Shown here: one piece after another, positions 11,901 through 20,900 of the stretch
How the letters are laid out: every line of letters begins with the position of its first letter
Position numbering within the stretch: the first letter of the stretch is position 1
From: Holothuria scabra
Taxonomy: Eukaryota > Echinodermata > Holothuroidea > Aspidochirotida > Holothuriidae
Length of the DNA: 64,000 bases
Direction: 5' to 3'
Assembly (NCBI GenBank): GCA_037179385.1
Contig: CM074179.1
Coordinates: 6,324,001 to 6,388,000 of the forward strand
Translations under genes and position numbers: made by a program
The notes under the pieces: model-generated
Databases searched by the model: none
What the model saw: the letters and a program-made list of their open reading frames with translations, nothing else
Told to the model about the DNA's origin: nothing

Positions 11901-14900
11901 TGTGAAAACTAACTGTCAGTGTGATCACTTAAGTCAGTTTGTCCTCCAATTGGGGCGTAGCCGATGTGCCTCCAAGCAGCTTAGGCCGTGGAGACATACT
12001 TGGTTGCATTTTAACGTTAGCCTGGCCTACATACTGTAGTACATTGAAAGGTAACTGAGTTAGGCCTCACTTGGTTATACTACACGAATTGGATAGGCCA
12101 TAGCCTTGCCTTCGCTTCAGTATCATGATTACACGACAACGAAATGGTAAGTTTCCTCATCAGGATATGACGTATGGTCTTTACAAAAGATTAACGGGGC
12201 ATAAATGCACAATCACATGCCTTGTGACCCTTGTCTTGCTTGTCAATGGCAATTGAGTCTGAACCCCACGTTACGCAATCGTTTTGTCATGGGCCTTTAA
12301 AATTTAGGCTACAGTCTGCATAGAGGCTAATTTAACCTAGGCCTAGGACACAGTACACTGTGCAGTCAAGCTATACCTAGGCTACACTGACCAAATGTGC
12401 AGGTTACTACTCATCCCAACGTTACTGTAGTAAGGAGTGACTAACGTTTGAAGCTGTGTCGTACACAGTCAAGTTGAATGAGACTAACGTTAAGGCTGTC
12501 ATTGACGCCTGTGACATCCATGTAAACAAAGACATTACGATAAAACTACCGGCTATAACGATTGGTCAACCTATATTTTAGGAAATATCTTCAGTTGAAT
12601 TATATGACTAAGACTGAAGCACGTACAGGTAAAAATTTGTTTGCAAGTCCAAAATGCCATCAAATTTTCCTTTGAAAAAGTGTTCTGTGGGGAGAGTCTT
12701 AAGAAGTTTAAGCCTAACGTTAGTTGCATGCTTCAGCCTATATCATTCATGACTTAGCATAGGATTGGAAATGTGTAAAGGTACAAGTGCACTTTATGTG
12801 ACTAGGCCCTTTAGGCTTTGCGCTAATAATATAAACGTTTGTTTCTATTCCAACCTCTGTAGTGAAATGTAAACTCCTCCTCCCGGCAGGGAAGGGGACC
12901 TCACAGTAACTTTACCAGGGCAGGCCCATTACACACTAGCCTTCATGGGGTGGGACGGTTAAGGGTTCAGAAGAAGTATATTTTTATGGTGTTCAGGCAT
13001 AGCTTACAGGGTAAGCAAAGACAAAACTATATGATTGATTCTAGTAGTAATTTATAGCTTTTGGGAATACGAACGATTGCCCAAAGTAGGCATATAAAGT
13101 ACCCCTGAAACTTTTCTTTAAGTGTTAGAGGCACATAATATGGTGATTTTGACTGTGTGATTAAAAGGTGTCAAAGTCAGTAGGCCTAAAGACATTTCTT
13201 GTTTTGTTTGTTTTTTTTTTTTTGTTAATGTTGAGGCAATTATGCAAGATGTCTTATGAAAATGTGTACAGTGTCATCTCTCGTAGGACATCTTAAATCA
13301 ATTATTATATGTAGCCCTGAAAACATAGTACTGTAGGAAGAAGGGCTCTAGCCACTAACCATATCCTGCTGTTAGAGTTAAACACCCTCAAGTTTTCATC
13401 TGAAGTTGAGGGAAAGGGAGAAGGGTATGTGAAACTGTTGTTTGTTCAAAGCTTGGCTTTATGCCTATTATTATGGATGTTTATTCAGCTTTGGCACTCG
13501 GCTATGTATAATGCTATTGCTTGAAAGTAGGCTACAAGCACTTGCACAGAAATAATTTCAATATTAATGGAACAAAAAAAAAATTGATTTTTGGTGGTCA
13601 TGCAGTAATGACTCAAGGCCCTCTCCATGTGTTTCCTTTTCATTTATTTCATGAAGATGGTCAGAGCAAATTAATTTGCTTTGGTTTGCATGAAGACATA
13701 CTTTGTTATTTTTCTCCAAGAAGGTTCCATTTAATTCAGGAAAGTTGCTTATAAAAAGAAGAAAAAAACACTGCAAGCCAGTTGCATGCCTCGTAATGAT
13801 AGAACAGTGTCCAGACTATTATGAAATATCAGATTTTATTTAAGTTACTTTTAAAATGTTTTTGATATCTTTTGTGCTACAGATCATGATCATCTCTTGG
13901 GGCACTTATCACCAGTGACTTCCTACTTTAATTTGTCTGGTCTTTCACTACCACAGAAGTTTTCAACATCTCATGGCAGGGCAGAGAAGGCAGTAAACTG
14001 AGATAACTTTCATGCAAGTATGAATGGAATGATGATCAAGCTCTTGTAAGCTTTGTGTTGGACGTTTCAGTCTCTCAGACAATTGCCAAAAATCACAGGA
14101 CCAAATCGAAATTATTTGTTGGATGGAGGTTGGATGTGATTGAAGTAGATGTTTATTGAGAAGGGCAGGGGTTACCACAAGTTTCAGACAACTGACTTTC
14201 AGCAGCCAATTTATATACAAGAATCCAAAGTATTTGGCAATACAGTGACAATGATGTATCATGAGAACACTATCAGAGAACTGATATTAGGTGAATGCAG
14301 GGGCAATAAATGTATCACTAGCACACTGGCATCAGGTGAATGCAGTGACAAGTAATAATGTATCACTAGCACATTATTAGAGGACTGGTATCAAGTGAAT
14401 ACACTGGTAATAACTAATAATATATCATTAGTATATTACTGGGTATTGGTATCAGGTGAATACCGTGATAAAAAATGTATGATTACTACACTATTAGGTT
14501 ACTGGACTTGAACTTGCTATTAAAGATACAGTAGGCTAAAAGCAAACAGGGAGCACATACAAAATACAGTTTTAATAAGATTACGTGCTGGTTCATGCAT
14601 ACTGCAGGTAAATTTAAGGAAACTACACAGAAATAACAATCAGAGGGGAGGACAAGGGGTCATTCCCCTTCCCAGAAAAGGCTGGCCACTCCATCTGGGA
14701 AAGTTTCCAATTTAATCATGGATGTCTACCATGTGGGATAATACATGTACTACCTAGTCTTGTGCAACAGCTCTCAATCTTTATTTTACCAGGAAGCTCA
14801 GGTTCTTCAATAAAGAACCCAATTTTTCTTGTAAATTTGTCATAAATGAGGTATCATAGTTTGACAGTCAATATTAACCGTTTTGATATTTTATGCCAGC

Positions 14901-17900
14901 ACCTCCTTTTCCCTTTCTGAACTGATTATTTACCAGAAATATAGGAACATTGAAGGGGTTTTAGAAAAAAAAACTTAGTTTTGTGTTAAGTACCCTTGCT
15001 ATATTTTTTTTTATTTTATTTCACAATTTTTATTTATTGAGATTAGGGGATGGAGATGTTGGATTGCAGAGGTTGTGGTTTTGTAAAACTTCTTTCTTCT
15101 TTGTTTCTTTGGTAGTCCTCAAGAAGGTTTGAGATAAGGTATGATTGAACCTTTGTAACTTAATAGTCACACAATGAAAGCTAATACAGCTGTTTGATGA
15201 TTCAGGTTATCACATTGCACTAGTGATGGTTGCGCAACATTCTAGTAGCATAGAACTTTTAAAAAGTCCCTAACTAATATTTGTTGCATTTTATACAACA
15301 ACTAACAAATCATGATCAGGTAATATTTCAAATACAGGTCAAAGGGTAAGTACTGAATCATGTGGGTATGCCTAATTTAATACATAGGAAAAAAAGTTAA
15401 AACATTACAAGTATTGAAATGTCCAATTAGATTAGCCTATCTGTTGATAGAATACAAAGGTATAAGCCTATATACAGTATAAGTCATTAAAGGGCAAGAG
15501 GAGTGGCCCCAACTCATTTTGAGGCAGCAACCAAATATTACAGTACATGTAACACTTCAAAGTATCTTTCAGGATATTTCAAGACCTCAATATTGCATAT
15601 TCATGGTAAACCAAGCAGTTAATCCCACCAATTGCACAATTGAGAGAAACATATTTTGTCATATTATTCTCAGGCCTGAGCCAATCATTGAGAAAAAAAT
15701 ATATTGTCATATTATTTTCAAGAGCCAATCATGGATAACTACAGGGCAGTCTGCTAAACTGATTCAAGTGGGAACTGCATTTCCCCTTTTAAAAAAATAT
15801 AAGGGTAGGTACCACAGCATTTGTGATGTCTATCAAGAACTGCATAAATTATAATGCCTTTTGTTTTTGTAATTTAAAAACCGACTACATGGTCAAATGG
15901 ACAGGTGGTTGGAGCACCTGAACTCCTATGTATGGTACATTATCAACATACAATAGATCAAGCTTGTAGCAGCTGCAGCAGCATACAGTATGAAAAGAAA
16001 GTGAATATGTATATGGTACAGTAAACCGTTTTCAAGGGAATGCTAATAAAAAATATGGGGCACCTTGGAGAAGAACTCATAATACACATTGTTTTTGTGT
16101 GTGTAAGTTTTTTTGTTTTGTTTTGTCCTTTTTTGTTTTTGCCTTTTGTTATTTTCAATCAACTCTTTATCACAGTGAATTTACTAGAATTTTAATGAGA
16201 GTGACACTTGAAGGTTTCTGCCAGGTGGAAAGGCAGGGATGTATCTAGGATTCGATCGGGGGAGGGGTGCAGAACTTCTTCCCGGCATAATTGTTTGCCA
16301 GTTTCCAACGAAATCCTTTTCAAAGACGGTGAACCTATTGTAGATCCTCATATGAGAAGACGATCTTTGTATATATTACAAAAAGGAAGGGACCGTCGAT
16401 GCTAGACAAACGACGATCCTGCCGGAATGACTATGTGGACCAGAGCCCAGCCTAACTCTGTATTCGGCACATGTGTTTCATCGTACATACCTTTTGCTAG
16501 CTGCATGCGCCGTAAACCACTGTGCAGATGTTCTAGTGTGTAATAGACGTAAAGATTTGTTGATTGCATGTTTGCTCAAAACAAATCTATTTGCATGTTT
16601 TCTTCTGATGAAGTATATCTGTAACAGAAAGTGAATTTTCTTCTGACAGGCCATAAATTTCCCCAACAGCTTATGTCACTTCAGAATTTCCAGAGGTTTA
16701 GCACCAGTGGCTTATTTGGGGTCAACTTATCAGGGGGGAGGTCTGGCAAAAGACCATATTTACCCATTGAAAACTTCCATCCCTCCCCCCTCGACATATT
16801 TGCAAAGGCTTTACTAATTATTCAGAGACCAAGGGTTATTGAAGTTTTTTTTCTAAGAAATCTACATGAAGCTACATTCTAAAATCAAAAGAGTGAACTT
16901 AGTCACTCTTTGATAGAGTGAAAAGTGTAAATTCACTCCATTAGAGTGATAATTCACTCCAAGAGGAGTGAAATTCCCTCCAAAACGAGTGAAAAGTGTA
17001 CATTCTTTCCATTAGAGTGATAATTCACTCCAAAAAGAGTGAAACTCTATCAAAGAGTGACTAAGTTCACTCTTTTGATTTTAGAGTGTAGGCCATGGGA
17101 GTATAGGAGCATTTCAGTTTTGGGGCAGGAGACTTTTCTGCCCGAAATATATAACTCTGTCTGAAAGACTAGCTAAGCGGAGCGCCACCATTGGTTGGCG
17201 CTGAGCGTACAAAAAATTTTGAAAAATTGAGACCAGGCCTCAGACGACCGGAAATGGGATTTCCAGGCTTGTGAATAGAATCTAAACAGTCGCTACATGA
17301 AGTTTTTGTTCGCAATAGCATGCTCACTTTTAATGAAAATGAGCAAATAAAACTTAAAAATGATCAGAAAATTCCACGTAAAATGTACCATCGGACAAAA
17401 TTTTTGGCAAACGTGTACACCTTTATCACTCCCGTCTTCTTGTATAATCTGGCAATTCAAATCATCTCAGAACATTTTTGAAAGTTTCTCCTGAATCTTT
17501 TACCATTTCGTGCAAAGTGTAGAGTCCAAAACTATGAAGTGAGGCTGAGGAATAAATGTTAATGAGCTGCCCGAATGAGTCGCGATTTTTGTAATCGTTT
17601 TGATTTTTCATGGGACTCAAATGCGTTGTTTTGTTCAGACAAATTTTTGAATGAATTTGGGCACTCATAGGAGTTATCAGTGTAATTAAAATTAGCTTAG
17701 TACCTTACGTTTCGAAAAGTGGGCGACCATAAGTCCATAACTGATTCATCGAGTACGATATCAGCGCTACACATACTGTTCGATATTATCGGTATGTTAT
17801 GTTATAGATAAAAACGATGGGAATTGCTAAAAACAACTATTACGAACTTTTCTCTGCTTTAATTTGACGGACATTCATGCGGAATTTCACATTAACTTCC

Positions 17901-20900
17901 ACGGGTTTTAAGAAAAGGGTCAGAACTTCTCAGTTCTCTCTTATCTGAAGCAGGCGCCGACAAATCCCATGCCTTACAGTCTAGGACAAGTTAGTAGTTA
18001 CTCCTGCAAGTATACACTGCTCAATGTCGTTTAACGAGCCGGCCGTGCAAGTATTCTACAAAAGTCTCCACAAAGTGATATTAAACGTTGAGAAATAGAT
18101 ATGACAAGGAGACTTAACATATCCCGATGGACAAGTACGGTAATGAAAAGAGAATTTTCAAAAGCCTGTCTGAAGCTCAATGACCTCTTACCTTTCTCCC
18201 TTTCGCCTTTCCTAAATCCTCCCCCCTCCCCCCTTTTTTTTAACCCGACGAATTGAGCTGATTTTCCGGCCGGTCGAACCAGAAAGGGGGCACTTTCCCC
18301 TTGCGGCAGATACGCTACTGTGTAGCACCCCGACAGTGACGCCCCTGAAAATAACTAGTTGCTACGATTGAACTTCCAATTTAAAGCAACCCTGTGTTTG
18401 ATGACATGAATTCACATTAAATGTCAATGTTTTTGCTTTACCTTTTATCCTGTTGTTCTGGCCTTGGAAATTCTATGGCTCGACTTGAACCAGTAGGTTG
18501 GAAACTCGGCCGTAAAATTCCATTTAACTAACTGACAAATTCTATAGAAAACATTCATTCAAATGCATTCAGTGTGTCTGGCTATTTCTGCGATTTGCTC
18601 ATGCCAATGTTCTTTCCCCCATTATTTGCAATTTGATCATAAGTTTTCTGATGTGATCCTTTTGTTTGCCTAGTTCCAAATCACGACTGCTTGAATTAAG
18701 CTTAGAAGGTTGAGACACTGATATCTCCGACTGTATAAGGAATCGCGATTTTATAATTTCCTGTTCGTTGCTCGGAAGCTAACGACGATGCTCGGGGTTT
18801 TTTCCGAGTTTTTCTGACAGAATCACACCCCAACCCCCCTTCCCCCAGCAAGCATGCCTGTGATTGGCTTTTATTTTCGGAATATAGTATAGTCACAAAA
18901 CTGAGTTGCCTGCATGAATTCACCGTGTGATACACAGATGACCTAATATCTGAGGGGAAAAAAAGGAAAAAAGAGTCGGATCTTTAAATGAATACATACA
19001 CACACAGAAAATTTGGGATTGCCATTAAAAAAATGACCTGCAAAAACAGGGAAACATTTCCGTTTATACGATGGGATCACCTACACCGACGCACTCGGAG
19101 GACACGAATCACCGGACACCACTTCATAAATATAGGTAGGGCCTATTTGAAATACATGGTATGGAAAAATCAAATTTGGTTAAAATATTTAATCAAGCGT
19201 AGGCTATAATGGAGTGTTTAGAAATTAGGCACTCACAAAAATGAAGTATTGTCATGTACCTTGACAACTGAATGATAGAAGACATTTACCGCCTGGAGTT
19301 ATACATATCTGCGCTCTGTTATCAGAGAAACTGGTGAAAGCAGAAAGCAGAATCAAGTGCGTGACCGATCACTTGACGGTCGTTTTCCACGTCCGCGTTG
19401 CAGAAATCTAAAGCGCAATAGTTTCAGGGCGCGGACGTCAGCGCGACGACGGGAGCTGTGGACTAAAACTCCCCGTCGCCCTGGCCGCGTCGTACAATCT
19501 AAAGCTCCTTAATATAAAGACGCGCAACGCAGTGACGTCGGTGCGGAATCTCTATAGAAAAGTTAAGGCTGGTTGAGCTTGGAATGGTCTGGTCAATAAT
19601 GTGTAAGTCTCTCGTAAACTAATAATGAACAAGTAATGAATTACTGTTGGTGTACTTCATGAACAACTATTTAAGGATATCCTTCTCTCCCATTACAATA
19701 ACGGTATCCGATACTCTGAACCATCTGCATCCAGATTTTTATTCTTTTGCCGCTGTTACTGAAACAATATATAATTAACCCTTTACCGTTGCTTGGGTCC
19801 TTTTGGACCCACGCGGAGCGCTCGGCTGTCACCCATCTTTACTGTTTCCCGCGGAGCTCGAAACTGCGAGTAGCTACCCGAAAATTCGGCCACAACAACG
19901 ACAGAGACCATAGTCTAAGGTCACGGAGTCAATGGCCTACGGAAGCCAAGGCGGGGCGGGCTACGTCCGCTTTTCCGCCCACTCCCGAGGCGCGCAAATA
20001 TGCCACGATCGGAGCACAACGGTAAAGGGTTAAAGGGCAAACGCAGTCGCCCTATAACTTGAAGTAGTGTAGTAGACTGTGCTTAGGAAAGAAGTCAGAA
20101 AAAAACTGTGATATTTAGCTATTGTTTTGGCTTGAAGATAAGTTTGGGTGACTTTTCAGTTGCTCTTCAACGATCAATTTATACTGCACACCTCTTTTCT
20201 CCCGGAGGATTTTATCGACAACTTCTCTCGACCTTGCTACTCTCTCCCAGGCTTCGGTGGAAATCTGAAATAAAACACATGTAAAGAAAAACATACTCTC
20301 TCAGACTGGATTAGATGCAGTTTTGCTACCCACTCTCTAAACAATTGATTTGAAGGGCAAGAGCAGTCACCCCAACTAGATCGTCCTGTTTCATCATCGG
20401 CTTTTGAGAGTCATGTTACATCAATTTTCTTCTTCAAATGTGAAATTTCCTTAAAGTATCTGGTTGTTTTACATTGACTATGCAAGGTATAAAATATGAT
20501 GAAAGATATTTTGAAGAGAAATAAGTATTCTTTATAGAAATTTCTGACATGATCCCCGCCTTGCTATCATTAAAGTAGCAATTGACCCCTCCCAGTTTTC
20601 CTTTTTACTGTCACCTTTTTCTGTTGTAGGTAGTTTTACCCCAATTGTAACTTAGTCTAACTTGGTAACGCTGTATAACACAATAGTGTAGGTGTGTCGT
20701 TAAGTTCCATCTAAGTAACTAACTGAAGAGAAACAACGTGAAAATTGTAATATCTGTTAACTGCTTCAAATATACTTGGGGGAGGGGGAACAGCCTTTGA
20801 CCTTTAGGTCGGGCCGGCTACGGCCTTTTTTCTTTAATTTTTCATTTCTTCATTAGAGCTGAAGTTGTGTAGTGAAGGTAAAGGTTACAATCACAAGATC

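Larger units (their letters stand above)
11318..20191 (-). other. HAL: HAL intron 3 (about 8.9 kb)
   Basis: Largest HAL intron. Contains several MITEs, a minisatellite, a family A copy and a SINE fragment (listed separately). Between them (about 11.72-14.2, 14.5-15.5, 15.8-16.87 and 17.3-18.4 kb) I see no exon with family similarity or consistent splice sites. An ATG-containing segment with a good plus-strand donor at 12145 was considered and not called. Confidence 0.8.

Noticed and set aside
12124..12145. Plus-strand first exon with ATG and GTAAGT donor in HAL intron 3
   Set aside because: Only seven codons and no partner exon could be found downstream.
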